DNA of 64,000 bases, taken from the NCBI RefSeq assembly GCF_048323655.1, contig NZ_JBLUWW010000002.1:124001-188000 (forward strand), read 5' to 3'. A program made the position numbers and the translations under genes. The notes under the pieces were generated by a model. The model was not told the origin of the DNA. It saw nothing but the letters and a program-made list of their open reading frames with translations, and searched no databases. The DNA is from Salinimicrobium soli. Lineage in GTDB: Bacteria > Bacteroidota > Bacteroidia > Flavobacteriales > Flavobacteriaceae. The number at the start of each line of letters is the position of its first letter. The stretch's first letter is position 1. Below are positions 7,824-16,358 of the stretch, piece by piece.

Positions 7824-9218
7824 TCAGATATTTTCAGCGAGGTTCAAAGCGCGGGTAAGCGCGCCCAGCTTATTGTATACTTCCTGTAGTTCGTTTTCTT
7901 CTTTTGATTCTGAAACAATTCCGGCACCGGCCTGGTAGTGCAGCTGATGATTCTTGCTGAGGAAAGACCTGATGACGATGGCGTGGTTAAAGTTTCCTTT
8001 AAAATCCATAAATCCGATTGCGCCACCGTAAAAATCCCGGTTGACGTTCTCATACTTTTCAATTAATTCCATGGCCTTGTACTTTGGTGCACCGCTCAGA
8101 GTTCCGGCAGGGAAAGTATCGGCGACCATTTGCATGGTTGAGGTGCCCGGATGTTTTTTTCCGGTTACCTTACTTACCAGGTGAATGACATGTGAAAAGA
8201 ACTGGATCTCCTTGTAGGTTTCTACTTTGACAGAGCTACCATGCCTGCTGAGGTCATTCCTGGCAAGATCTACCAACATCACATGTTCTGCATTTTCTTT
8301 TTTATCGGCCGCCAAAAGACGTGCACTTTCAGCATCCTGTTCATCATTCCCGGTACGTTTAAAGGTTCCGGCAATAGGATGTATTTCAGCCTTCTCATCT
8401 TTTACCACCAGCTGGGCTTCGGGAGAACTTCCGAAGATCTTAAAATCTCCGTAATCGAAATAGAACAGGTAGGGCGAAGGATTGACATTCCGCAGGGCAC
8501 GGTAAACATTGAATTCATCTCCGGTGAATTTTTGGGAGAACCTTCGGGAAAGGACCAGTTGGAAAACATCTCCCCTCTGGCAATGCTGTTTTGCAAGCCG
8601 AACCTTTTCTTTATAACCATCATCTGTCTCATTGGAAACCGGAGGGCCTTCCGCAGTGAAATGAAAGGAAGCGAAATTCTTCACTTTCAGCAACTGTTCT
8701 ATCTGTTCAAGATTTGAAGGCGATCCAAAGCTGTGATCAAAAATGTAAGCCTCATTGTTGAAATGATTAATGGCGATGATATTCTGATACACGGCATAGT
8801 AGATCTCCGGAATGTCCAACCCGTCCTTTTTTCTGCTGATATGAATGTTTTCAAAATGTTTTACACCGTCATACGCGATATAGCCGAAAAGACCTTCGTT
8901 GATGAAGTTGAAGCCACCGCTGCTGGTGCTGAATTGCTGAGCGAATTGGTGGATAGCTTCCGGAATATTCACTTCTGCGGTGACAGGAATTTCTTTTTTA
9001 GTGCCGTCAGGATAGGTTTCGGTGAGCAATTCATTTTCTACTTTGACCGAAGCTATAGGATTGCAGCAGATGTAGGAGAAACTGTTCTCGCTCCCATGGT
9101 AGTCACTACTTTCGAGCAACAGGCTGTTGGGAAACCTGTCCCTTATCTTGAGGTAGATACTTACAGGAGTAAAGGTATCTGCCAGTAGTTTTTTGTAGGT
9201 GGTATGCAGGTTATACAT
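7824..9218 (-). CDS. trpE: Anthranilate synthase component I
   Basis: This 464-residue chorismate-utilising enzyme makes anthranilate using ammonia from TrpG. The N-terminal LLES segment matches the tryptophan feedback site of the family, so allosteric inhibition is expected. The catalytic half carries FGSSPEAQLV, HPIAGTFKRTG, DLARNDLSRHG and the ending SGAPKYKAME/GGAIGF. Translation begins 25-30 bases after the attenuator terminator. The gene is first in trpEGDCFBA. Confidence 0.97.
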   Translation of the reverse strand: MYNLHTTYKKLLADTFTPVSIYLKIRDRFPNSLLLESSDYHGSENSFSYICCNPIASVKVENELLTETYPDGTKKEIPVTAEVNIPEAIHQFAQQFSTSSGGFNFINEGLFGYIAYDGVKHFENIHISRKKDGLDIPEIYYAVYQNIIAINHFNNEAYIFDHSFGSPSNLEQIEQLLKVKNFASFHFTAEGPPVSNETDDGYKEKVRLAKQHCQRGDVFQLVLSRRFSQKFTGDEFNVYRALRNVNPSPYLFYFDYGDFKIFGSSPEAQLVVKDEKAEIHPIAGTFKRTGNDEQDAESARLLAADKKENAEHVMLVDLARNDLSRHGSSVKVETYKEIQFFSHVIHLVSKVTGKKHPGTSTMQMVADTFPAGTLSGAPKYKAMELIEKYENVNRDFYGGAIGFMDFKGNFNHAIVIRSFLSKNHQLHYQAGAGIVSESKEENELQEVYNKLGALTRALNLAENI

Positions 9219-9242
9219 AAAATTAGTTTTTCAAAATCATGA

Positions 9243-9276
9243 AATAAAAAAAGGCTTGTCGTGATGACAAGCCTTT
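9243..9276 (-). terminator. trp attenuator terminator
   Basis: On the minus strand, an 11-base perfect stem (AAAGGCTTGTC / GACAAGCCTTT, 9276-9266 with 9260-9250) and a 5-base loop are followed by a U-rich tract. It stands between trpL and trpE, so it must be read through for operon expression. The alternative pairing of 9302-9308 with 9258-9264 would open it. Confidence 0.88.
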
Positions 9277-9301
9277 GTATTTTTTATACAGCAGGTTTCG
9301 C

Positions 9302-9358
9302 TCACGACGATTGACGTAAGTTACTCCACCACCAGTTATTTTTTGTAAATAGCATCAT
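9302..9358 (-). CDS. trpL: trp operon leader peptide with three tandem Trp codons
   Basis: An 18-residue open frame, MMLFTKNNWWWSNLRQSS, sits between a promoter and a terminator ahead of trpE. Codons 9-11 (bases 9326-9334) are three consecutive TGG. This is the layout of a transcription-attenuation leader peptide. When charged tRNA-Trp is scarce the ribosome would stall on the Trp codons. The sequence around its stop codon (9302-9308) is complementary to 9258-9264, inside the terminator loop and 3' arm, giving a possible antiterminator. It was found by reading the leader by eye and is too short for normal gene callers. Confidence 0.88.
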   Translation of the reverse strand: MMLFTKNNWWWSNLRQSS

Positions 9359-9368
9359 AATTGAAAAG

Positions 9369-9398
9369 CAAATATAAGCGGGAATTTTCAGGAAACAA
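9369..9398 (-). promoter_or_regulatory. Predicted trp operon promoter (Bacteroidota type)
   Basis: TATATTTG at 9376-9369 is a full match to the Bacteroidota -7 element TAnnTTTG. A TTG at 9398-9396 gives a 19-base spacer. It lies 10 bases upstream of the trpL ATG, so the leader peptide start would be very near the 5' end of the RNA. Confidence 0.7.
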
Positions 9399-9480
9399 AT
9401 TTTTTGTTAGGACAGATCCAAAAAAGGTATTTTTAAAAGGATTCCCCGGATAGAATTCAGACGGTAGGATAGAGGTTTAT

Positions 9481-9488
9481 TATATTTG
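9481..9488 (+). promoter_or_regulatory. Possible -7 promoter element for the rhodanese gene
   Basis: TATATTTG matches the Bacteroidota TAnnTTTG element and lies 28 bases before the ATG of the rhodanese gene. I see no good TTG at the expected upstream spacing, so the call rests on the -7 box alone. Confidence 0.45.
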
Positions 9489-9516
9489 CCGAAGTAAAAC
9501 TGAAAAAAGTAATAGC

Positions 9517-9828
9517 ATGAAAGAAATAAATCAGGAAGAGTGGAGAGAAAAGATCGCCTCAGATGATAATGCGGTGATCCTGGATGTGAGGACACAACAG
9601 GAGGTAGAGGAAGGATACATTCCAAATGCAAAGAATATTGATATTTATAAAGCACACGAATTTCTTGAAGAGCTTGACAAGCTGGATAAATCAAAGAATT
9701 ATTACGTCTATTGCCGATCAGGAGCCCGTAGTGCACAGGCCTGTAAGGTGATGGATCAAAAAGGTTTTCACGAGACCTATAACCTTCTGGGAGGATTTTC
9801 TCAATGGGAAGGGGAAAAGGCGGAATAA
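9517..9828 (+). CDS. Single-domain rhodanese-like sulfurtransferase
   Basis: This 103-residue cytoplasmic protein is one complete rhodanese domain: AVILDVRTQQEVEEGYIPNAKNI, then the active-site loop YCRSGARSAQAC with the catalytic Cys. The CRSGARS loop is of the GlpE/PspE type. The family moves sulfane sulfur, for example from thiosulfate or persulfides to an acceptor. It stands alone, divergent from the trp operon, and is followed by a hairpin terminator. Confidence 0.93.
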   Translation: MKEINQEEWREKIASDDNAVILDVRTQQEVEEGYIPNAKNIDIYKAHEFLEELDKLDKSKNYYVYCRSGARSAQACKVMDQKGFHETYNLLGGFSQWEGEKAE

Positions 9829-9851
9829 TTCATTAACATTTTATTTGTAGG

Positions 9852-9890
9852 ACAAAGGCGACATTTCTGTAGGAGTGTGGCCTTTTTTTA
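9852..9890 (+). terminator. Terminator after rhodanese gene
   Basis: An AAAGGC...GCCTTT stem (9854-9859 with 9880-9885) is followed by a run of T. It is short but correctly placed, 25 bases after the stop. Confidence 0.55.
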
Positions 9891-9980
9891 TTTTCGCGGA
9901 ATCGTACTAAAAATAGGTTTTTTGTGAGATTTATTTATTGTTTTGAAGGTATTTTGTGTGGAAAAATCAGTGTAAGAAGA

Positions 9981-10004
9981 AATGTTAATTAACATTCATA
10001 TTTG
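9981..10004 (+). promoter_or_regulatory. 16-base perfect palindrome next to a -7-like box, upstream of the subtilase gene
   Basis: AATGTTAATTAACATT (9981-9996) is a perfect inverted repeat. It abuts CATATTTG (9997-10004), a 7-of-8 match to TAnnTTTG. It sits where a -33 element would be, so it is a candidate operator or activator site for the gene starting at 10090. Confidence 0.45.
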
Positions 10005-10089
10005 CTGCTCCTGCTGTTAAAAAGTTTGGGTTTAAGTTAAGAAACCCTAGTTTCGGAAAATCTTTTAACATTAACCTAAACTTTTACCT

Positions 10090-11301
10090 ATGAAATTTTT
10101 AAAGAACTACTCAGTTCTGGCCTTGAGTGTTGCAATGGCCACTGCGGTATCCTGTTCAAAGGACGATTCCGGAGTAAACGACACAATCTCTACCACTCCT
10201 GAAGTTGCACAAGCCTCTTCTGACATTATTCCCGACCAATACATTGTGGTCTTCAAAGCGCCCGGAAAAACCAGTGGAGACCATCGAATGAACAAACAAG
10301 CTGTACAACAAAAGACCGTGGATGTATTTGCTCAAAATGGCCTTCAGGGAGCAGAAGTGCTAAAGGTATATAGTGCAGCCCTTTCTGGAGCAGTGGTTAA
10401 AATGTCCAAAGATCAGGCTGCTCTCCTAAGAAACAGCAATGAAGTAGCCTATGTAGAGCCAGACAGGATCATTAGTCTTGGCAAACCGTCCTGGGCAGGT
10501 GGTGGTGATACCGGCAGTACTGGCCAGGAAACACCTTATGGCATCACCAATGTGAATGGTGGAGGAGCCTCCTATACCGGAAACGGAGTAGTATGGGTGA
10601 TCGACTCCGGAATTGATCTTGATCATCCTGACTTGAATGTCGAAACGAGTCCTGAACTTGCTTTTTCTGCTTTTACTAAAGGAAAAGATGCTGGCTTTGA
10701 CGATGGAAACGGTCATGGAACCCATGTTGCCGGTACTATTGCCGCTTTGGATAATGATTTTGGCGTAATTGGGGTAGCCCCGGGAGCTAAAGTGGTTCCT
10801 GTAAAAGTTCTTGACAGTCGTGGAAGCGGTTCTTATTCAGGAGTAATCGATGGTGTGAACCACGTAGCTGCCCACGGAAAGGCTGGCGATGTTGCCAACA
10901 TGAGCCTTGGCGGGCCAGTTTCAGTGGCTTTGGATGATGCAGTTAAGGCTGCTGCCGCAACGGGAGTTAAATTTGCTCTTGCTGCCGGTAACGAGACAGA
11001 CGATGCCAACAATCACTCTCCTGCACGTGCTAACCACGCGAATATCTATACCATTTCTGCAGTTGATAGCCAGTACAGATTTGCCTCTTTTTCCAATTAT
11101 GGAAATCCTCCTGTTGACTATGCAGCACCGGGAGTAGCAATTAAATCTACCTGGAAAGATGGTGGCTATAACACCATCAGTGGAACTTCTATGGCTTCAC
11201 CTCATGCGGCCGGAGTATTATTATTAGGAGCTCCAAAAACTTCTGCTCAGACCATTTCAGGTGATCCTGATGGAAATGTTGATCCTTTTATTACTCATTA
11301 A
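10090..11301 (+). CDS. Subtilisin-like serine peptidase (S8), lipoprotein with I9 propeptide
   Basis: This 403-residue exported protease has a signal peptide with lipobox ending at Cys22 (AVSCSKDD), so it is probably lipid-anchored. Residues about 48-130 form an inhibitor I9 propeptide (DQYIVVFK to VAYVEPDR). The catalytic domain follows, with Asp172 (VIDSGID), His209 (GHGTHVAG) and Ser367 (GTSMASPH). An Asn oxyanion residue is in AAGNETDD. It should degrade proteins outside the cell or in the periplasm after propeptide release. There is no C-terminal secretion domain. The gene is monocistronic, with a strong terminator directly downstream. Confidence 0.95.
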   Translation: MKFLKNYSVLALSVAMATAVSCSKDDSGVNDTISTTPEVAQASSDIIPDQYIVVFKAPGKTSGDHRMNKQAVQQKTVDVFAQNGLQGAEVLKVYSAALSGAVVKMSKDQAALLRNSNEVAYVEPDRIISLGKPSWAGGGDTGSTGQETPYGITNVNGGGASYTGNGVVWVIDSGIDLDHPDLNVETSPELAFSAFTKGKDAGFDDGNGHGTHVAGTIAALDNDFGVIGVAPGAKVVPVKVLDSRGSGSYSGVIDGVNHVAAHGKAGDVANMSLGGPVSVALDDAVKAAAATGVKFALAAGNETDDANNHSPARANHANIYTISAVDSQYRFASFSNYGNPPVDYAAPGVAIKSTWKDGGYNTISGTSMASPHAAGVLLLGAPKTSAQTISGDPDGNVDPFITH

Positions 11302-11320
11302 GATCAAAAACTCAAAAAAA

Positions 11321-11346
11321 AAAGCACCCCACCGGGTGCTTTTTTC
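11321..11346 (+). terminator. Terminator after subtilase gene
   Basis: A 7-base stem AGCACCC/GGGTGCT with a short loop is preceded by an A run and followed by six or more T, 20 bases after the stop. The A run makes it potentially bidirectional. Confidence 0.88.
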
Positions 11347-11413
11347 ATTTAAAGTGACCATTGTCACCCTTTTCCCACTTTCACTTTAATATCTTTAAGC
11401 AAAGTATAGTGTA

Positions 11414-12106
11414 ATGAGAACAATTGGTCTAATAGGTGGTACCTCCTGGCATTCCACCATAGTATATTACCGTCTTATCAACGAGATGGTAGGAAGGAAG
11501 ATAGGGCCCGAATCCAATCCTCCATTGATCCTCTACAGCTTAAACATCCAGCTGATGCGGGAACAGAACCGCGAAAAGATATTACACGCTTACCTCCATA
11601 TTGCCCGAAAACTTGAAATTGCCGGAGCTCAGGCACTGGTCATCTGTGCCAATACTCCGCACATGGTCTATGATTTCGTGCAACCCAAGATCTCTATTCC
11701 GATTCTGCATATTGCAGATGCCATTGGAAAAGAGGCGAGAGAAAAGGATCTTCAAACCCTCGGACTTCTGGGAACAAAACCGACTATGCAAGGGGATTTT
11801 CTGGAAAAACGACTAAGATCTCAATTCGGTATTAATACAATAGTTCCTGAAGAAGAAAATTGGGATGATATTCACAATTTTATTTCAAAAGAACTCACCC
11901 AGGGAAAATTTACAGAAACTGCACGTTCTTTTTTTATTGACCAGATGCAACTCTTAAAAGAGAAAGGAGCAGAAGGAATTATTCTGGGTTGTACTGAATT
12001 GCCTATGTTGCTGGGACAAGAAGATTTTGATCTGCCTTTAATGAACACAACTCATCTTCACGCACAACTGGCAACCAATTTTATTTTACAGACTGTTGAA
12101 GTCTAA
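11414..12106 (+). CDS. Aspartate/glutamate racemase family protein
   Basis: This 230-residue cytoplasmic protein starts with IGLIGGTSWHST. It carries the two catalytic Cys regions of the family, VICANTPHMV (about residue 77) and ILGCTELPMLL (about residue 195). The cofactor-independent family inverts the alpha carbon of Asp, Glu or related acids. The GGTSWHSTIVYYR start is closest to the YgeA/RacX-type amino-acid racemases, so the substrate may be broader than Asp. Both Cys are present, so an active enzyme is expected. It stands alone, followed by a hairpin. Confidence 0.9.
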   Translation: MRTIGLIGGTSWHSTIVYYRLINEMVGRKIGPESNPPLILYSLNIQLMREQNREKILHAYLHIARKLEIAGAQALVICANTPHMVYDFVQPKISIPILHIADAIGKEAREKDLQTLGLLGTKPTMQGDFLEKRLRSQFGINTIVPEEENWDDIHNFISKELTQGKFTETARSFFIDQMQLLKEKGAEGIILGCTELPMLLGQEDFDLPLMNTTHLHAQLATNFILQTVEV

Positions 12107-12133
12107 ATTTTGACAGATTAGCCTAAAATGAAA

Positions 12134-12159
12134 GAAGAGAGATCCCCCAATCTCTCTTC
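12134..12159 (+). terminator. Hairpin after racemase gene
   Basis: A perfect 10-base stem (GAAGAGAGAT with ATCTCTCTTC) and 6-base loop lie 27 bases after the stop. No T run follows, so it may be an RNA-stabilising hairpin instead of an intrinsic terminator. Confidence 0.6.
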
Positions 12160-12302
12160 TCTCGTTCTCAATAAAATTTACAAATACCTCTTAAATTAAA
12201 GACACGTGTTTCTATTAATAGGTACATGTAAATATACACAAGGAATACTTCACAAACTATGGGGAATTTCCCCTAATTTTTGTCGGCTATCTTAATCCAG
12301 AA

Positions 12303-13106
12303 TTAGGTGGTTCCTTCGAAATTCCGGTATTTCGCCATGAGGAACATGTAAATGGCATAGGCCACCAATCCTGCAGCCACCACTCCCATTAACCAGCTTC
12401 CGTAGGAGGAGTCCTGAATAAAGGAAAATGCTTCTGAAGTAGTTTTGATCTCCGAAGGATCTGAACTAAAAGAAGCTTTTAATGCGAAATATCCAATGAT
12501 CAAAAATATGACACCCCGGGCGCTAAGCCCGAATTCTGCTGTGTTCTTTATGCTTTTCCGTTTCTTTTCGTCACTCAGTGAGTAGAGGGCGAATTTTTTG
12601 GTGTAGTCATTTTTGTATGCCTTTACGAACTGAAAGATCCCCGCAATTGCAATTCCTGCGCCGGCAATCCCTATGATGATCAATCCAGTTTCACTGGCGA
12701 GCCAGGATGATTGTTGAGCTGAACCGGTAGAACTTCCGGTACCGCTTCCGCCGCCGGCATTGATAACCCGTAGTATGGCAAGAACTGCCAGTCCAAGATA
12801 GATAATTCCACTAATGAAAAAAGCTACTCTCTTTGCCTTGCCCTTCATGTCATCACCAATATTTTCAGGATCTTTGACCGACTGGATAAATCTCCAGATA
12901 GAATAACATGCCAGGCCAAGTCCCATTAGCACGAGAAGAACATTTCCGAAGGTCTGTTTGTCGAGAAATTCAAGAACCTGTAGCCTTCCTGTTTTTTGCC
13001 CTCCCATATTGAAAGCGGCCATGAACGTCAGAATACCTGTTATTGCGTAGACAGTTCCTTTAGCTACGAACCCTGTTCGGGCCATTTTTTTGATCTTACT
13101 ATCCAT
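12303..13106 (-). CDS. DUF1206 family membrane protein
   Basis: This 267-residue integral membrane protein is built of three similar two-helix units, each starting with an ARxGFxAKGxxY/AY-type segment (ARTGFVAKGTVYAITG; KRVAFFISGIIYLGL; GLSARGVIFLIIGY). That is the DUF1206 pattern. Six transmembrane helices are likely, with a Gly/Ser-rich loop near residues 115-130. Function is unknown in the family. It stands alone on the minus strand. Confidence 0.85.
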   Translation of the reverse strand: MDSKIKKMARTGFVAKGTVYAITGILTFMAAFNMGGQKTGRLQVLEFLDKQTFGNVLLVLMGLGLACYSIWRFIQSVKDPENIGDDMKGKAKRVAFFISGIIYLGLAVLAILRVINAGGGSGTGSSTGSAQQSSWLASETGLIIIGIAGAGIAIAGIFQFVKAYKNDYTKKFALYSLSDEKKRKSIKNTAEFGLSARGVIFLIIGYFALKASFSSDPSEIKTTSEAFSFIQDSSYGSWLMGVVAAGLVAYAIYMFLMAKYRNFEGTT

Positions 13107-13229
13107 TGGTTGGTTTTTGTGGGTTAGCTATTAAATTTAAAGGAAAAGGCCAAGACAACCAATGAATTATAAATAATTTAAGGATTCCATGGCGTTATTC
13201 AATGAATTTGCTAAAGTTTGAAAAGTGCA

Positions 13230-16200
13230 TCAAATTGAGCTCTCCTTGGGTGATTTTTGTACGGTTTCTCCTTTTTCAACCAGTAGGTGTAAGTCTTCTA
13301 ATATCAGGTATAAACAAGGTACAATAATGAGAATGATCGAAGTCGCAAAAATGATCCCGAAACCAAGAGAAATTGCCATAGGAATGAGATAATAAGCCTG
13401 GCTGGATGTTTCCATAATAATTGGGGTAAGGCCTCCAAAAGTGGTAAGAGTAGTAAGCATGATGGGCCTGAAACGCCGTAGCCCGGCTTCGTGTATGGCA
13501 TCATATCTGGATAGCTCCTTTCTTTTTTTATTAGCATAGTCTATCATGATGAGAGAGTCATTTACCACAACGCCCGAGAGCGCGATCACTCCCATCAGGC
13601 TTACCAGCGAAAGATCATAACCAAGCAAAATATGACCAATAACTGCTCCCACAATTCCGAAGGGAATAGCGGTCATCACAATAAGGGGCTGAGTATAACT
13701 GCCAAAGGCGATGGCGAGCAACGCATAGATGATCAGCATGGCCATAGAGAATCCACTCCACAGTGAGGCAGTCGATTCCCTCATGTCTGCCTGGCTTCCT
13801 TCAAAACTCCAGGTGATGCCCGGGAAATCTGCCCGCAGCTGCGGAAGTACTTCAGTCTGGATCTTATCAAGAACCCGCGTCACAGCGTTAGCGGGTTCTA
13901 CATCCATCCCAACATTGACCACTCTACGGCCGTCCCTGCGGTTAATATTGGTGAAGGCTTCTCGCTGTTCCACTCTTACGGCATCCAAAAGTGGGACTTC
14001 TATGCCCTCTTCTGTGCGAATAATGAATTCTTCAAGGTTCTCAATGTTCTTTCGTTCTTCCAGTGGAAGTTTTACACGTACTTCAATCTCATTCGTTCCG
14101 CGGAGTTGCCGCATGGCAAGTGCACCATAAAAAGCATCCCTTACCTGTTGGCCAACTTCAGAAGAAGTAATGCCCAGGTTTCTACCTTCCGGAAGAAGCT
14201 TAAAATCATACTGAAGCTTTCCTTTATTGTAATTATCACTGACATCACGGGTATTCTCAAAAGCTTCCATACGTTCAAAAAAAGCGGTGCTTGCTTTTTC
14301 CAGGGTCTCAATATCCGAATGGCTAAGGTCTACGCTTATTGCCTGCTGGTATCCACCGGGTCCACGTTCTGCTTCAAAGGTTATCTGGTCAACTCCTTCG
14401 AGATCCCCAATATTGTCCCGCCAAAGAGCAATTACTTCCCTTGCTGTCATATCTCTTTCATCGGGCGGTTTCATCACGATCTCCACATCAATAAAGTTCT
14501 GTCCCCTCACATTGGTCTTGATCCCTTCAGCTACCTCATAGAGATTGTGTTCTTCAAACATTTTGCGGGTACTTTCTGTGATCTCTTCTGCCACCTTTGC
14601 TGCCTGGTCCGGCGTGGTGCCCACAGGAAGGCGTACCCCGGCTTCAATTTCATCTGCAGCCACTTCGGGCATCATTATCATTCCCATGTGATCACTGTAG
14701 CCGTAACCGCCAACAATCAGGAGAAGGGCAACAGCCGCACTTAGAGTGATATAGCGATACTCAAGACATTTATCGAGTAAGGGACGGTAGTAGCGATCAA
14801 TGATGCGATTAAATCCTTTAGAAAAAGATTCCTGCCAGTTTTCCAGTTTTAGAGCCCATCCTTTTCTCTTTTTTTCTGAAATATGACCAAGGTGAGAGGG
14901 TAGGATAAACAGGGCTTCCAGTAAAGAAACGGCCAGGATTACAATAACCACAACGGGTAAAGGCCACCAGAATTTCCCGGTTTCGCCTGGCATGAAAAGC
15001 AGAGGAACAAACGCGATGATGGTAGTAGCCACACTGAAAATCACCGGCTTTGAGACATCTTTGGTCCCTTTTATCGCTGCATCAATATAGCCCATTCCCT
15101 GCTGCCGGTATTCATGGATATTCTCTCCCACCACTATAGCGTCATCTACAACGATCCCCAATACCACCAGGAATCCAAACATGGAGATCATATTAATGCT
15201 GACTCCTATAAAAGGCAAAAATATTATACCTCCAATGAATGAAATGGCCATTCCCATCATTACCCAAAAAGCCAGCCTGTACTCCAGAAATAAAGTAAGT
15301 ATCACCAGTACTATAATGATCGCCAAAATGCCATTTTCGGTAAGCAAGGACAATCGTTCCCGGTAATCTTCGGCGCGGTTGCTGTCTATGCGGTATTGTA
15401 CTCCGGGAGGTAGGGGAAAATCATTCAGGATTTCCTGCACAGTCTCTTCGATTTCGAGAGGAGACTGGTCACCCACCCTGAAGATCGACAAAGACACCGC
15501 CGGCTGCTGATTGAACTGCCCATGGAATCCTGTTTCCTCAAAACCATCAGTAATGGTAGCGATCTCTCCTAATGTCACTTTTGCTCCGGAAGTGGAGGAA
15601 ATGATCGTGACATTGCTGAATTCTTCCGCCCACTGCTTCCGTTCCTTCATGCGCAGGAGGATCTCTCCAGATTCAGTTTCTACAGATCCTGCCGGGACAT
15701 CTTCACTGGAACTTGCTATTATCCGGGCGACCTGTCCTAAGGTGAGATTGTATTTTCTCAGGTTGTGCCTGGGGATTTCTATATGAGTCACGTAATCGGG
15801 AACATTTCCCAGTTCTACCTGCGTGATCTGTGGGTCACTTAAAAACCGGTTTCTTAGACGTTCTCCTAATTGTCTCAGGGTCCATATATCTACACTTCCA
15901 TAAAGGCTGACTTCCATCACATCCCGCTGGCGGGACCGCAGGCTCACCCTTGGCTGTTCAATATCATCAGGGAAGGTCCTTATACGGTTCACCGCCTGGT
16001 CAATGTCCTGGAACACCTTCATTCGGTTGGTTCCACCTACCAGTTCAATGGAAATATTTCCGGAACCTTCGTAGGCAGTGGAAACGATCTCCTTTATCCC
16101 CTGAATTCCGCGTACCGCTTCCTCCACCGGTAAAAGGATCCCTTGTTCCACTTCAGCAGGAGCTGCCCCCGGGTAAACTACACTTACATCTACATAATCT

Positions 16201-16358
16201 AACTGGAACTGGGGGAAGACCTCTTTCTGGATCTTAAACATGGTCCAGATACCGCCACCAATCAAGATTATCATGAGCAGATTGGCAGCAATGGAATTCC
16301 TTGCCATATATCCTATGACCCCTTCTTTTCGCCTTTTATTTTTCTTTTTATCAGCCAT
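13230..16358 (-). CDS. RND efflux transporter permease (inner membrane)
   Basis: This 1042-residue permease has the AcrB-type architecture: an N-terminal helix, a large periplasmic porter domain, helices 2-6 with the proton-relay GIVVDDAIVVGENIHEY segment, a second periplasmic domain, and C-terminal helices with VVVNDSLIMIDYAN. It exports hydrophobic or amphiphilic compounds by proton antiport, in complex with the adaptor and outer-membrane lipoprotein encoded just upstream. Its ATG overlaps the adaptor stop as TAATG. The exact substrate cannot be read from sequence; the acidic pair argues for a drug/amphiphile pump over a metal pump. Confidence 0.94.
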   Translation of the reverse strand: MADKKKNKRRKEGVIGYMARNSIAANLLMIILIGGGIWTMFKIQKEVFPQFQLDYVDVSVVYPGAAPAEVEQGILLPVEEAVRGIQGIKEIVSTAYEGSGNISIELVGGTNRMKVFQDIDQAVNRIRTFPDDIEQPRVSLRSRQRDVMEVSLYGSVDIWTLRQLGERLRNRFLSDPQITQVELGNVPDYVTHIEIPRHNLRKYNLTLGQVARIIASSSEDVPAGSVETESGEILLRMKERKQWAEEFSNVTIISSTSGAKVTLGEIATITDGFEETGFHGQFNQQPAVSLSIFRVGDQSPLEIEETVQEILNDFPLPPGVQYRIDSNRAEDYRERLSLLTENGILAIIIVLVILTLFLEYRLAFWVMMGMAISFIGGIIFLPFIGVSINMISMFGFLVVLGIVVDDAIVVGENIHEYRQQGMGYIDAAIKGTKDVSKPVIFSVATTIIAFVPLLFMPGETGKFWWPLPVVVIVILAVSLLEALFILPSHLGHISEKKRKGWALKLENWQESFSKGFNRIIDRYYRPLLDKCLEYRYITLSAAVALLLIVGGYGYSDHMGMIMMPEVAADEIEAGVRLPVGTTPDQAAKVAEEITESTRKMFEEHNLYEVAEGIKTNVRGQNFIDVEIVMKPPDERDMTAREVIALWRDNIGDLEGVDQITFEAERGPGGYQQAISVDLSHSDIETLEKASTAFFERMEAFENTRDVSDNYNKGKLQYDFKLLPEGRNLGITSSEVGQQVRDAFYGALAMRQLRGTNEIEVRVKLPLEERKNIENLEEFIIRTEEGIEVPLLDAVRVEQREAFTNINRRDGRRVVNVGMDVEPANAVTRVLDKIQTEVLPQLRADFPGITWSFEGSQADMRESTASLWSGFSMAMLIIYALLAIAFGSYTQPLIVMTAIPFGIVGAVIGHILLGYDLSLVSLMGVIALSGVVVNDSLIMIDYANKKRKELSRYDAIHEAGLRRFRPIMLTTLTTFGGLTPIIMETSSQAYYLIPMAISLGFGIIFATSIILIIVPCLYLILEDLHLLVEKGETVQKSPKESSI

